Assembly: GCA_002331575.1 (NCBI GenBank)
Contig: DCZG01000155.1
Location: forward strand, 1-49,023
Direction: 5' to 3'
Origin: Atopobium sp. UBA2090
GTDB lineage: Bacteria > Actinomycetota > Coriobacteriia > Coriobacteriales > Atopobiaceae
Length of the DNA stretch: 49,023 bases
Below the pieces are notes generated by a model that worked only from the letters and a program-made list of their open reading frames with translations, had not been told where the DNA came from and searched no databases. The translations under genes and the position numbers were made by a program. How positions within the stretch are numbered: position 1 is the first letter of the stretch; every line of letters begins with the position of its first letter. Shown here piece by piece: positions 1 through 10,400 of the stretch.

Positions 1-48
1 CACAAAGCCGTTGCCCGGTCGCGCCGCCACGCACCAGCCGCAGAATAA

Positions 49-94
49 CACCCCTGCCGAAGGATCCAGCGTGCGGAGTCCTTCGGCAGGGGTG
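49..94 (-). terminator. Intrinsic terminator of the dhaL-dhaK-aldolase operon
   Basis: A perfect 16-bp inverted repeat (49-64 with 79-94, arm cacccctgccgaagga) encloses a 14-nt loop. It lies 40 bases past the aldolase stop codon, and on the minus strand the stem is followed by a T-rich tail (TGTTATTCTG). This is a Rho-independent terminator closing the first operon. Confidence 0.85.
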
Positions 95-134
95 GTGCTC
101 GGAGAGGCCCCCTCTCCCCTCGGAGCGAATCGTG

Positions 135-965
135 CTACTTGGCGATGCAACCAAAGACTCGGTAGTAGTGCTCGAGCATCTCCTCCATAGAGTCCTGACC
201 TGCGATCAGGCGCTTCATGCCCGACAGCGACGGGTCGGCAGCGATGCCTGCCATGTTCGCGTCCATGAGGTCGGTGTAGATGTTGATCTTGCAGACGCCT
301 CCCTGCGCACAGCGGGTCAGGTTGTCGTCCCCGCTCGACGAACCACCGTGGAGCACGAGCGGCACCTTCACCGCCTGGCGGAGCTCGGCGAGACGTTCGA
401 AGCTGATCTTGGGCACCCCCTTGTACTTGCCGTGCGCCGTCCCGATCGAGACGGCCAGCGAGTCGACGCCCGTCTCCTCGGCAAAGCGGGCTGCCATGTC
501 GGGTTCGGTGTAGATCGTGTCGCTGCTGCCGCTGTCGTAGGTCTCCCCCTGACCCACGTGGCCGATCTCGGCCTCGACCGTGATGTCGAACTGGTGCGCG
601 TACTCGACGACCTCCTTGGTCCTGTCGAGGTTCACGTCGAACGGCTCGGCAGAGGCGTCAATCATGACCGAGGTGAAGCCGAGGTCGATTGAGTCCTTAA
701 CCATCTGCAGGTCAGAGCCATGATCGAGGTGGAGCGCGGTGGGTGCCGAACTGTCCTTGCAGTAGTACATGGCCAGCATCGCCGCCTCCTGCAGCGACAG
801 CATCGGCTTGTGTACTGGCGCGTAGGCGATGATGACCGGCTGCTGGAGCCTCTCGGCCACCCTCATGTAGGCGCGGAGCGAGTGCATGTCAAACAGGTCC
901 GGCGAAGGAATCGCGTAGTGGCCTTCCTGGGCCTTCTGGAGCATTTCCCTGGAATTCACGAGCAT
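135..965 (-). CDS. Class II fructose/tagatose-bisphosphate-type aldolase
   Basis: Predicted zinc-dependent class II ketose-bisphosphate aldolase (276 aa, normal family length), cytoplasmic, splitting a ketose (bis)phosphate into dihydroxyacetone phosphate and an aldehyde. Family motifs are in order: LHLDHG (zinc His and catalytic Asp region), AEIGHVGQGE, GTAHG, LHGGSS and NIYTD (phosphate binding). The ATG at 965 has a strong GAGGAGGAGG ribosome site. It is the last gene of an operon with dhaL, dhaK and a VOC-fold gene, separated from the latter by 102 bases that contain a long hairpin. The exact sugar cannot be read from sequence; fructose-, tagatose- or a tetrulose-derived phosphate are all possible. 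A second, distinct class II aldolase lies at 41437-42333. Confidence 0.88.
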   Translation of the reverse strand: MLVNSREMLQKAQEGHYAIPSPDLFDMHSLRAYMRVAERLQQPVIIAYAPVHKPMLSLQEAAMLAMYYCKDSSAPTALHLDHGSDLQMVKDSIDLGFTSVMIDASAEPFDVNLDRTKEVVEYAHQFDITVEAEIGHVGQGETYDSGSSDTIYTEPDMAARFAEETGVDSLAVSIGTAHGKYKGVPKISFERLAELRQAVKVPLVLHGGSSSGDDNLTRCAQGGVCKINIYTDLMDANMAGIAADPSLSGMKRLIAGQDSMEEMLEHYYRVFGCIAK

Positions 966-991
966 GGGCGTTGCCTCCTCCTCTTCTTGGG

Positions 992-1027
992 AGCAGGCGC
1001 TCCGCGAACGTTCGCAGGGCGCCTGCT
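992..1027 (-). other. Intercistronic hairpin between VOC gene and aldolase
   Basis: AGCAGGCGC (992-1000) pairs with GCGCCTGCT (1019-1027), and the space between contains the palindrome GCGAACGTTCGC, so nearly the whole 36 bases can fold into one stem. No T-run follows on the minus strand, so it is more likely an mRNA processing or stability element than a terminator. Confidence 0.5.
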
Positions 1028-1067
1028 TGCGAGCAACTGAACCGCCTGCGTACTGATGACCGCAAGT

Positions 1068-1397
1068 TTACTGCGTCTTCTCCTCATAGAGCTCGATGAG
1101 CGCATCGTCCATGAAGATGAAGGCGAGACGAGCCGTCGGCGAGAGGACCTCGGGGCCAAAGACCACGGTCTGGGCCTTCGCAAGGTACGGGTCCATGTTG
1201 TCGACCTTGTAGGCGACATGGAACAGCTTGCCGATGACCTCGGGGAAGCGGCTGCCCGGCTCGAACTTCAGATACTCGATCTTGTAGTCGTAGCTGTCGG
1301 TGTCGGTGTTGACCCAGAAGCCGCCCCACTCGTTGTAGACCATGTTGGGCTTCTTGTTGATGACCGGAATGCCGATGTGCATGTACTCGGCCGACAT
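1068..1397 (-). CDS. Small VOC/glyoxalase-fold-like protein
   Basis: A 109-aa soluble protein with the spacing of a single vicinal-oxygen-chelate half: HIGIPV near the N-terminus, a central KIEYLKFEPGS strand, HVAYKVD and a C-terminal ALIELYEE segment. These give candidate His and Glu metal ligands. VOC proteins do isomerase, lyase or epimerase chemistry on metal-chelated substrates; the reaction here is unknown. The ATG at 1397 has an AAAGGAG ribosome site. It sits between dhaK and an aldolase in one operon, so a role in handling the sugar or sugar phosphate made there (for example epimerisation) is a reasonable inference. Family assignment is by eye and moderate. Confidence 0.6.
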   Translation of the reverse strand: MSAEYMHIGIPVINKKPNMVYNEWGGFWVNTDTDSYDYKIEYLKFEPGSRFPEVIGKLFHVAYKVDNMDPYLAKAQTVVFGPEVLSPTARLAFIFMDDALIELYEEKTQ

Positions 1398-1442
1398 GGT
1401 TTCTCCTTTCGTTGGCTGGCGAGAATACCTCTTCGCGCCGCG

Positions 1443-2438
1443 CTACTTGTTGAATGCAATCGTATGGGCGGGCGTGTTCCAACGGGCCAGCGTCACGTCA
1501 TCCCACTTGGCGATGTTGAGCTGGAAGCCAGCCTGCTCCTGAACGGTCAGGATCTCGCCGACCATGTTGGCGACGACCTCGATGCCCAGGTCCTCAAGGT
1601 AGTGGACGCAGTCCTTGTAGAGAATCCACTGCTCCATGAGCGTGGTTGAGCCGGAGCCGTTGATCATGACGAAGGCCTTGTCGCCCTTGACGAGCGGAAT
1701 GTCCTTGACCAGGGCGTTGGCCATGATCTCGATGGTCTCCTTGGCGGTCTTCATCGGCTGACGGCCACCACCGCCCTCGCCGTGCTGGCCCATGCCAATC
1801 TCCATGTCGATGTCTCCAAGGTCACCGAACTCAGCGCCCGTGGCAGGATGCGTCGCGCAGCGAGACGCGACGGCGATGGTGGCCATGGAGTCGGCGTACT
1901 TCTGGGCGATGTCCGCGACCTCGTCGAGCGACTTGCCCTCGCGGGCGGCAGCGGCGGCGATGTGATAGAGCGGAATCGCGCCGGCAAGGCCGCGGCGATC
2001 GTCGGCATTGGAGCGCGGCGCGTTGGAGATGTCCTCCTGCGTGATGACCTTGCGGACGTTCAGGCCCTCCTTCTCGACCATCTTCATGACCATGTTGCCG
2101 GTCAGCATGTCACCCGCGTGGTTCAGCGTGAGCAGCAAGACGCCATGGCCCTTGTCGGCGAGCTTGACGGCCTCGAACACGGGCTGCGGACTCGGGGAGG
2201 CAAAGATGTCGCCCACGACGTGAATGTCAGTCATTCCCTCGCCGACGAAGCCGTGCTGCGCCGGCTCGTGCCCGCTGCCGCCGTACGTGACGATCGTGAC
2301 ACGATCCGCACCGGCAAGCGCACGGCTGATGACCATGTGGCCACGAACCTCGACGATGTCATGGTTGGCCAACTCCATGCCCTCGAGCAGCTCATCGGTC
2401 AGGGTGTCAGGGTTGTTGATAAACTTCTTCATCTTCAT
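1443..2438 (-). CDS. dhaK: Dihydroxyacetone kinase subunit DhaK-like
   Basis: The 331-aa DhaK/Dak1 substrate-binding subunit. Visible marks are GGSGHEP (about residues 53-59), LTLNHAGD in the glycine-rich nucleoside-independent core, and GQHGEGG, whose His219 corresponds to the histidine that binds the ketone covalently as a hemiaminal. The ATG at 2438 is chosen because GGGAGGAG precedes it and a longer start at 2486 would overlap dhaL. DhaL lies directly upstream (25 bases). No DhaM phosphotransferase subunit is nearby, so the phosphate donor is unclear: it could be PTS via a distant DhaM, or ATP as in the DhaK-family tetrulose kinases. The substrate could be dihydroxyacetone or a C4 ketose such as erythrulose. 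Confidence 0.9.
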   Translation of the reverse strand: MKMKKFINNPDTLTDELLEGMELANHDIVEVRGHMVISRALAGADRVTIVTYGGSGHEPAQHGFVGEGMTDIHVVGDIFASPSPQPVFEAVKLADKGHGVLLLTLNHAGDMLTGNMVMKMVEKEGLNVRKVITQEDISNAPRSNADDRRGLAGAIPLYHIAAAAAREGKSLDEVADIAQKYADSMATIAVASRCATHPATGAEFGDLGDIDMEIGMGQHGEGGGGRQPMKTAKETIEIMANALVKDIPLVKGDKAFVMINGSGSTTLMEQWILYKDCVHYLEDLGIEVVANMVGEILTVQEQAGFQLNIAKWDDVTLARWNTPAHTIAFNK

Positions 2439-2463
2439 GGCAGCACTCCTCCCCCATCGTTCG

Positions 2464-3081
2464 TTACTGTGCGTCGTCTTTCGCAAGTCCTGCGAAGAAT
2501 GACTTCATCGATACCGCGCCGGCGTCCGGCGTTCCGAGCGTCTGCTCGCCGTAGCTCCGAGCCCGTCCGAATTTGGAGACGTAGTTCTTGGTGTCGTCAG
2601 CGCCCTTGTCCGCAGCGGCGGCGGCCGCCGAGAACAGCTCCTGGATGCTGCCGTCCGTGCTCCGAAGCGCTTCGGTCGCAGGAATCAGGGCGTCCATCAT
2701 GGTCTTGTCGCCGACCTTGGCCTTCGAGAGCGCCGCGAGGTTGGCCAGGCCCGACGCGAACATGGCCTTGAGGTCATCTGCCGACACGGGGCCGCTCGCC
2801 GGTGCCGCCTGGGCGAGACCATCGAGGTAGGTGTACCAAAGAGGCACCGCGCTTCCCCCGTTGATTCCCATCACCGCGTCCGCCGCGCTGTCGAGCAAAT
2901 CGTGCACCTCGCTGCAGCCCGTCTGGGATGCGATGACCGCCTTGGCGATCTTCTCCATCGTGATGCCGTGGTCCGCATCGCCGAAGTGTGAGTCGATCTC
3001 GGTCAGCTCGTCCTTGGCATCGATGACGGAACGCCAGCCGTTCTCGAAGCGCCTTGCGAACTCCTGATACGTCATCTCCAT
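2464..3081 (-). CDS. dhaL: Dihydroxyacetone kinase subunit DhaL-like (nucleotide-binding)
   Basis: A 205-aa DhaL subunit, the helical barrel that holds ADP/ATP and magnesium. The metal-binding signature IDSHFGDADHG places Asp30, Asp35, Asp37 and His38 as in characterised DhaL; GDKTMMDAL and the C-terminal GRARSYGEQTLGTPDAG loop are also present. The ATG at 3081 follows AGGAGG at 6-nt spacing; the longer frame to 3156 lacks such a site. First structural gene of the operon, 25 bases before dhaK. It is preceded by 206 bases of AT-rich DNA with operator-like palindromes and then the SorC-type regulator. Confidence 0.9.
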   Translation of the reverse strand: MEMTYQEFARRFENGWRSVIDAKDELTEIDSHFGDADHGITMEKIAKAVIASQTGCSEVHDLLDSAADAVMGINGGSAVPLWYTYLDGLAQAAPASGPVSADDLKAMFASGLANLAALSKAKVGDKTMMDALIPATEALRSTDGSIQELFSAAAAAADKGADDTKNYVSKFGRARSYGEQTLGTPDAGAVSMKSFFAGLAKDDAQ

Positions 3082-3099
3082 TGTTTTCCTCCTCTCTTT

Positions 3100-3258
3100 A
3101 CAATTGTTAATATATGTTAGATTCTTACTTGTATATGCGCGCTTCTTCAGGTACATTTTCTAATCTTTGTCATAATGTAAGGGAGAATCATCACAGCAAA
3201 TGTGAAGTTTCGCCAGCGTATCAGAATACGCCGCAAGCGTAATTAACTTTTGTTAATT
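3100..3258 (-). promoter_or_regulatory. Candidate promoter and SorC operators before dhaL
   Basis: The 206-base gap between regulator and dhaL is strikingly AT-rich. It holds a perfect 18-bp palindrome at 3241-3258 (AATTAAC-TTTT-GTTAATT), and a related imperfect one near 3100-3113 (TTTACAATTGTTAA) just ahead of the dhaL ribosome site; both use TTAAC/GTTAA half-sites. A weak minus-strand promoter can be drawn with -35 TTGCTG (3194-3199) and -10 CATTAT (3172-3177), 16-bp spacer. The two sites would flank it. Assignment to the neighbouring SorC protein is inference. Confidence 0.45.
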
Positions 3259-3287
3259 CGTTGAGAGCTGAAGGCTAGAATGCCCGT

Positions 3288-4229
3288 CTAGCGGTCCAGA
3301 AGCTTCTGGGCAAGCGACTCCGGCAGCACGAGAACGTCAATGACGCCCATGCCAAGGGCCCCGACGAGGCTGGCGGGCTGCAGCAGCGCAGAGCAGCAGG
3401 CAACGACCTTCTCGGTGTTCTTGAGCTGGTCGACGCTAATCTGCACGGCGTTGTCCACCTTGGGCATGACCAGGCTTCCGTTGATGTCGTAGTAGTACGC
3501 GAGCATGCGTCCCACGGCGCCGAGCTTGGCGGGGTTCTTACCAAACCGGTACTCGGCACCGAGGTCGGGATAGGAGGAGACGTTGGAGACGTTCAGCACC
3601 GCCAGGTCCATGTCGCCCCAGCACTGCTCGAGGTCGCGGTACATGTCGGTATGGTGAGCAAAGGTCAGGTCGTCATCCGAGTCGAAGAACGCGGGCAGGT
3701 AGAGGTACTTGGCCGGAAGCCCGACGTGCATCGAGATGATGCGCGTGATCTCGTTGGGATGATAGCCGCGATAGGAGGCGCCGATGCCGCCTATCAGCGG
3801 AAAGATGCAGCCGGTGGCGTCATCCTCGGGCTCGGGCTCGAGCGTCTCGGCGTACTGCGCCATGTGGTCGGGCAGGGAGCCCCAGCCGATGCCGATGCGC
3901 TTGCCTGCGCAGTCGCTGAAGCAGTAGCGGTACGCCTCCATGGCGAGCGCGTCGTTCGTCTCCTCCTCGCTCTTCTGGTCCTCGACCAGAAGCACCTCCT
4001 GGATGCCAAAACGGTCTCTGAGCTGCTCGGACATCAGCTGTCGGGCGTTCTTTGCGTGGTTGATCGTGATGGTCACGACCCCACGCTGGCGCGCCTCCTT
4101 GAGAAGGACGCTGACGAGCGGTCGCGAGACGCCGAGCACCTTGGCGATCTCTCCCTGGTTCATGTCCTGCTTGTAGTACATCTCGGCGACGTTCACGAGA
4201 CGTTCGATGCGACCATCATCAGATAGCAT
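3288..4229 (-). CDS. SorC/DeoR-type sugar-binding transcriptional regulator
   Basis: A 313-aa regulator of the SorC family. An N-terminal helix-turn-helix at about residues 25-47 (GEIAKVLGVSRPLVSVLLKEA) is followed by a ~250-residue sugar-phosphate-binding domain of the NagB/RpiA-like fold, with GIGWGS and the acidic C-terminal VIDVLVLPESLA region. The ATG at 4229 has only a weak ribosome site (AGG). It lies upstream of dhaL in the same direction, so it probably controls the dhaL-dhaK-VOC-aldolase operon and responds to one of its phosphorylated sugars. Confidence 0.85.
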   Translation of the reverse strand: MLSDDGRIERLVNVAEMYYKQDMNQGEIAKVLGVSRPLVSVLLKEARQRGVVTITINHAKNARQLMSEQLRDRFGIQEVLLVEDQKSEEETNDALAMEAYRYCFSDCAGKRIGIGWGSLPDHMAQYAETLEPEPEDDATGCIFPLIGGIGASYRGYHPNEITRIISMHVGLPAKYLYLPAFFDSDDDLTFAHHTDMYRDLEQCWGDMDLAVLNVSNVSSYPDLGAEYRFGKNPAKLGAVGRMLAYYYDINGSLVMPKVDNAVQISVDQLKNTEKVVACCSALLQPASLVGALGMGVIDVLVLPESLAQKLLDR

Positions 4230-4270
4230 TTGTTACCTAATCTCAGCGAGAAGGACTTACCTTTGTTTGT

Positions 4271-4279
4271 ACTATAGCA
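4271..4279 (-). promoter_or_regulatory. Extended -10 promoter of the SorC-type gene
   Basis: On the minus strand TG-C-TATAGT (4271-4279) forms an extended -10 element about 42 bases before the regulator ATG. No good -35 is visible, which is tolerated with an extended -10. Confidence 0.5.
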
Positions 4280-4341
4280 TTGTCCTCGGCGTTCTCAGCG
4301 ATGCCCCGCTCGTCGCCGATATGACACGCTGCCACCAGAAA

Positions 4342-4380
4342 ACGCCGCCGCGACCCAGAGCTTCGTGGTCGCGGCGGCGT
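4342..4380 (-). terminator. Intrinsic terminator of the LPNTG surface-protein gene
   Basis: A perfect 14-bp GC-rich stem (acgccgccgcgacc 4342-4355 with 4367-4380) and an 11-nt loop lie 22 bases past the stop codon at 4402. They are followed on the minus strand by TTTCT. Confidence 0.8.
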
Positions 4381-4401
4381 CATGATTCGATGACCTCTTC
4401 C

Positions 4402-7400
4402 CTACTCTTTCTCTGACCTCCTGCGAGCGACGAGCAGTGCGGCAGCGCCAGAGAGGGCGAGCAGGACCATCATCCCCGCAGAGATGGAATCACCGGTATT
4501 GGGCAGGGTGGAGACTCTCGTGGTCGTCGTGCGAACCGTCACCGAGGATGTGGACGTCGACGGAGACGTCGGGGTCGGCGTGGGGGCGGGAACGACCTCC
4601 TTGGCAAAGCCGTTCTCGATGGTCGCGGGCGTGGTGACCTTGGCCGCGAGCACGCCCTGGCCCGCATCGGTCACCGTAACGGTGGCCGTCTGGGTCGCTC
4701 CGCCGCACGTCCAGCCGGATTCCAGGGCGGTGGTCTCGCTCACCTGGTAGGAGTAGACACCCGCCTTGGTGAACTCGATGGTACCGAAGCCGACCGTCTT
4801 GCTGCCCGCGGCGTCGAAGGATGCGGAACCCGAAGTCCCCGTGGCGGCTGGCGCGCCGTCCGTTGGCGTGATTGAGAACTCAAAGGACGCTGGCGAGAAG
4901 CCCTCCCCGCTGACCGTCTTGGTGAGCAGGGCATCGAGAGCCGTGTCGAGGGTGACGCTCGTCGCATAGCGGTCCCTGATGGTGCCTCGCGCCCCGACGA
5001 ATGCGGCGGACAGCACGCCGTTCTCGTCGCTCTGCACCTTCACGGTCACCGTGAGCGGCGAGTTCTCCAAGGTCCAGCCAACGCCTCCGTCGGTCTGGGA
5101 GATGCGATAGACATAGGTGCCCGGCTCAGTGAAGCTCATCTCGCCGAAGTCGACGTCATAGGTCCCCGTTGCCGTCACGCTTACCGTGACCGAGGGGATG
5201 GCACTGCCGTCCGGCCTCACGGGGTCGGGCGTGCCGTCGGCACCGGCGATTGTCAGCTGGAAGGTCGCGCTGGGAACGGAGGTGTCGGAGACGACCTGCA
5301 CCTGGGCGACGGAATTCGCCGTGTCGAGCGTTGCCGGCGTATAGGAGAGGGCATTGGTGAACGCGATGCCCGTCGTCCCGCTGCTGTCGACCGTCGTGCG
5401 CGCGGTGAGGACGCCCGCCCCGTCGTCGGAAACGGTCACGACGACGGTGTGACTGCTCGTATCGTAGGTCCACCCACTGCCGTCTGCGGGGGCAGCGTCG
5501 CTGCCGTCCGAGGCGACCTCTTTGACCTCATACGTGTAGGTGCCCGGGGTCGTGTACGTGATGGAGCCAAACGTGTCCGTGGCGTCAGTCACGACCGTGC
5601 CGGAAGTGGTGCCTGCGGGAGCGTCCACCGAGAGCCACATGGCGGAACTCGTGGCGCCCTCGGGCAAGGGCATCGTGGTGGCGTCGAGGCCGACAGCCGT
5701 GGTCGACGCCGCCTTGAGCTCGAACCAGAAGGTCTTGGCAGCAGCGGTCGTGTCTCCCGTCACGGTCTTCTCCACGGCGAACCGCGAGGCATCCACCGTG
5801 ACTGCCCCTGCAGAGTATTCATTCACGAAGGTTGTGACGAGAAGCTCGGAGGTGCTCTGCGGGGTGTAGGACGTACTGGATGTCGGAGTGATCGTAATTC
5901 CGCCTGCAGTGACGGCTGCCTGAAGCACGCCGTTGACATCCGTCACGACGACGGTCATCGTCGTCGCACCGGAAAGGTTGCTCCATCCTGCGGGCAACTG
6001 CTGCTCGGAGATGGTGTACTGATACGTACCTGCCTGCGTGAACGTAATCGTCCCGAACGAGACGGGATCGGGAGTGGAGCCAGCGCTGTCAAAGGTGGTC
6101 GTCGCCGTCGCCTGCGCAGGCATCGGGGCACCAGCAGTCTGAGCGGCAATCACATGCGTGAAGCTCGCGGGGAACGTGGGCGTGCCGTTGGCGACGGAGA
6201 TCGTCGTACCGACGGAGGGCGTGATCGAGACGGAGGTCGTCGAGTAGCTGTTGGTGATGGTCGCAGGCGTAGTCACGACCGCCGAGAGCGCGCCGTCCGC
6301 ATTGCCGCTCACGTCGACCGTCACCGAATGCGTCTCGTGGTCGCAGGTCCAACCGCCACGGTCGGCAGTCGTCTCCTCCACGTTGAAGGTGTAGGTGCCG
6401 GGACGGTAGAACGTGATGTCGCCAAAGTCAACGGAAGTGCTCTGGTCTCCGCCCGCCATGAGTGTTGCGGTTCCAGCGACCGCGCTGTCGGTTCCGATGC
6501 TCGACTCAGGGCCGCCGCCTGTCGGTGCCACGCCGGTGATCGTGAAGTCGAAGTCCTTGTCGGCATACGAGGTTGCGCCCGTCACGGTCTTCGTCGCGAA
6601 GCCTGCAGTTGCCGTATCGACCGTGAGCGGCTGGTATGCGAACGAGTTGGAAATTGAAGCGGCCGTCTCGACCGTTGCGGTGAGGCCACCGTTCCCGTCG
6701 TCGGCGACGTCGACCTCCACGGTCTTGGGCGAGGTGTCAAGCGTCCAGCGGGCGTCTTCCACGGTGGGGGCGACCTCTTGAATGGTGTAGAGGTAGGTTC
6801 CGGGCCTCGTGAACGTGATGGTTCCGAAGCTCACGTCCTTGCTGCCGGCGGCGTCGAACGTCGCGGAGCCGGAGTCGCTCGAGGAGGCAGGAGATGTCGC
6901 GGTTGTTCCATCCGAATAGGTGGCCTGACCAGGCTCGATGACAAAGCCGAACGACGTCGAGTCAAAGTCATCGCCTGTGACCGTCTTCACGAGCAGCGTG
7001 TTCTCCGACCGGGACGTGTCGAAGACAGCCGCGTCGAACCCATAGGAGTTGGCAATCGTCACGTTAGAGAAGCTCACGTCGAACGAACCCTTGTGGTCGT
7101 CGGTTACCGTGAGGGTCAACATATTGGACGCGGTGTCGCAGCTCCAGGCACCGCCGAGGTCAGTGGCCTCCTGGACGGAATACGTGTAGGTGCCTGCCTT
7201 CGTGAACGTGATGGTCCCGAAGTCGACGACCTGGTTGCCTGCGGAGGAGAACGCAAGGCTCGTCGTGGGCTTCGACGCTGCGGGCGAGATGCCCGCCGTA
7301 CTGCCGTCCGAGTAGGTGGCGATTCCAGGCGTGATCACGAAGCCGAAGGTCGCGGGAGCAAAGCCCTCGCCTGTCACCGTCTTGGTGACGACAGCCTTGG

Positions 7401-10400
7401 CCACGGTGTCAAAGGTCGCGGAGGCCGCATAGCCGTTGGCGATGGTCACCATGCTGACACCCGTGATGCTCAGACTCCCCGTGCTGTCACCCTGCACCGT
7501 GATGGTGACCCGCTTGTCACTGGTGTCACAGGTCCAGCCGTTGGCGGAGGCCGTCGTCTCACTCACCGTGTAGGTATAGGTGCCGGCCCTCGTAAACGTG
7601 AGGTCACCGAAGCCTGCCGTCTTGGATCCCGCCGCGTCAAAGAACAACGAGGCGGTACTCTCCTCTGGCGCAGGCGATGTCCCCGTAGTCCCGTCGGAGT
7701 ACGTCACGGTGCCAGACTCGATCTCGAAGTCGAACTTCTTGGTGCCAAAGCCCGTCCCGGTCACGTCGCTCTGGAGGAAGGGAGAGGCGTCCGAATCGAG
7801 GACGGCGGACGGCGTCACGTAGGTGTTGGCAATCGTCGCCGAGGAGGTCACCTTCGCGGAGAGGGTTCCGTCAGCGCTGGCACTGACCTCGACGGTCGCG
7901 GTCTTGGTGCCGTTGTCGCAGGTCCAGCCAAAACCGGACTGCGTCGACTCGCTCACCTGGTAAGTGTAGGTGCCCACCTTGGTGAATGTGATGGTGCCGA
8001 AGCTCACCGACTGGCTCCCCGCCGCCGAGAAGGTCGCCGAGCCCGTCTGCTCCGTGGGCGCAGGCGCACCATCAACCGGGGTCACCGAGAAGTCGAAGGT
8101 CTTCTCGGCAAAGTCCGTTCCCGTGACGGTCTTGGTAAGCAGCGCGTTCGCCGCGGCAGAGGTATCAAGCGTCGTGGACGAGAAGTACCCGTTGGAATAG
8201 CGGGTCGATGCCGAAACGCTCGTGCCTCCCGTGGAGACGGTCGCCTTCGACCTGGTGGCGTCCGCGTTCTCCCAGGTCGCCGACTGGATGGTGAGCGCAC
8301 TGGTCGTACCGTCGGCGATGACGACCACGGTGAGCGTACGATCGAGGTTTTGGTTGATGGTCTCCGGAGCCCATGGGCTCGTCGCCGGCATCCCCTCTTC
8401 ACTCACCACGTAGGTGTAGGTTCCGGGCTGGGTGAACATAACGGAGCCGAAGCTGGCCGTCGCGTCGGGTTCCGTGTTGTACTCAGTCGGTAGGACGGTG
8501 TTGCTCGCAATCGTCACCGAGGGCGCGGTCGAGGCGGGCATCGGACACGTGATGACGGTGGTGCCATCGGAGCCGACCGCCGAGCCGCTAAGACTGAACG
8601 TGAAGGTCGTCGCTGCCGTCGTCGTCACGCTCGCGCCGATCGTGCTTCTAACGCACTTCTCGACGGAGAGGTTGAGGGTGGGCTTGGGGTAGTTGGTGAA
8701 GGTCACGGACGAGACGACCGGGCTTGCCATGATGACACCAGCCGTCGCAGGGGCAGTGGTGCCGGTCCCGGTCGTGGTCTTGGCCCACGCTGCATAGAAG
8801 GTCTGCCCGTTGGAGGACACGACCGTATCGGTGGCCTTCTCGCCCTGGTCGGTGCCGAGTCCCGAGCCCGCCTCGGCGTACCAGCCGATGAAGGAGTAGC
8901 CATCGCGGGTGGGCGTCGAGATGCCTGAGGGATAGCAGAGCGATCCGAGCGTGGCAGTCTTGGTCGTGGTCGCACCTTCGGCGAAGACGCCGCCGTTGGC
9001 AGAGAAGCTGATCGTCGGAACGACCTTCCACACGGCATAGACGTCCTGCGAGGCAGACGGCATGACGAGGTAGCTGACCACGCTCGCGGCCGAGAGCTGG
9101 GTGGTCGTCGAGCAGAGGTAGTCGGTGCTCCCGATGGCGGAGCCCGTGAAGGAGGCGTTGGCCGAGGGGGCGACGGTCGACCAGCCCACGAACGTGTAGG
9201 CCGTGCCGTCGTAGGTCACGGTCGAACTCCCGATGTCGTTGCCCGAGACCTTGGGCTGGTCATCGGAGGTACCGCTCGTCTCGTTGAGCATCACGTACGC
9301 GCCAGGATAGTCAATCTCACGGAAGGACCCCGCACCTTCCGGGTCGGAGGCAGTGACGCCGGTCATGGCCGTGTGATAGGAGAGCACCTCGGAGGTGGTG
9401 TCGGTGGTGAACGCCTTGATGCGAACCGTGGTAGAGCTCGACGCCATGTCATACCAGGAGGAGCCCGTCGAGCCGACACGATAGAAGCTCTGTCCCGCCT
9501 TCTGGGTCGTCTGAGACAGCGTGTCGGTGACGTACTCCTCGGCGAGACCGGTCGTCTGGTCCGCCGCGAAGCTGACGTTCGAGCCATCCGATGAGGTCAG
9601 GGTGATCGCGACGGCAAAGGTCTCGTCCATGTCGAGCCGGGCGGGAGCGTCAAGGACCACCGTGTGGTAGCCCCTGTAGGCCTCCGTACCCGAGGCGGAT
9701 GCCACGAGCGTACCCGATGACGGGTCGTTCGTGCTCATGGGATTCGCATAGACGGAGACCGTGTAGCCGACGTTGGTCGCGTTGGTGAAGAAGCCGACTG
9801 CGTCGACGTCCTGGGTGCCCGTGGCCTTGTAGACGTTTGCGACCGTACCGCCACTCGGTCCCTGATACCAGACGGTGGTCGTACCGCCGTCGTACTGGTA
9901 GTTATGATCGTAGTTGGAGGCAGGCTCCACGTCGTAGAAGTAGGCGTCAGGCGTCGAACTGCCCGTGATCGACAAGACGAGCGGTGAGATCTGGGTCAGC
10001 GAGGCGTCCTCGTAGGAGAGCCAGAAGTAGCCGCCGTCACCCCACGAACTACCCCGGCTGCCTCTCACGAGCCATGCGCCGTTGGACGTGGGCTTGGCGC
10101 CCGTACCGTTAGCACCGCCGAAGTTGTCGGCGGAGTAGTCGTCATCCCAGCCGACGAGGGTCACGGCATCGTTGAAGATGCTGTACGTCCCGTTGTACCA
10201 GGCATGGGTTGTGGGGTTGTAGGTGCTGTCGTCTGCGTAGAAGAGGATGGTCGCGCCACCCATTTGCTTGATCAGCGCCTGCACCTCCGCCCTGTCTCCC
10301 AGGGGGACGGAGTACGAGTTCTGCAGGTGGGCAGTCACGTTCGCATAGGGATTCGCCACCAGCGGAAGCCCCGCATCAGCTGTCGCGGCCCCAGAATACG

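Noticed and set aside
5449..8493. Long plus-strand open frames (402 and 571 codons) opposite the giant surface protein
   Set aside because: Their products are Arg/Gly/Val-rich with no recognisable domain, no ribosome sites, and they mirror the codon bias of the repeat-rich minus-strand gene.
4600..8700. CRISPR array or DNA-level satellite in the repetitive stretch
   Set aside because: Repeats are long, coding and diverged at the DNA level; there are no short identical repeats with regular spacers.
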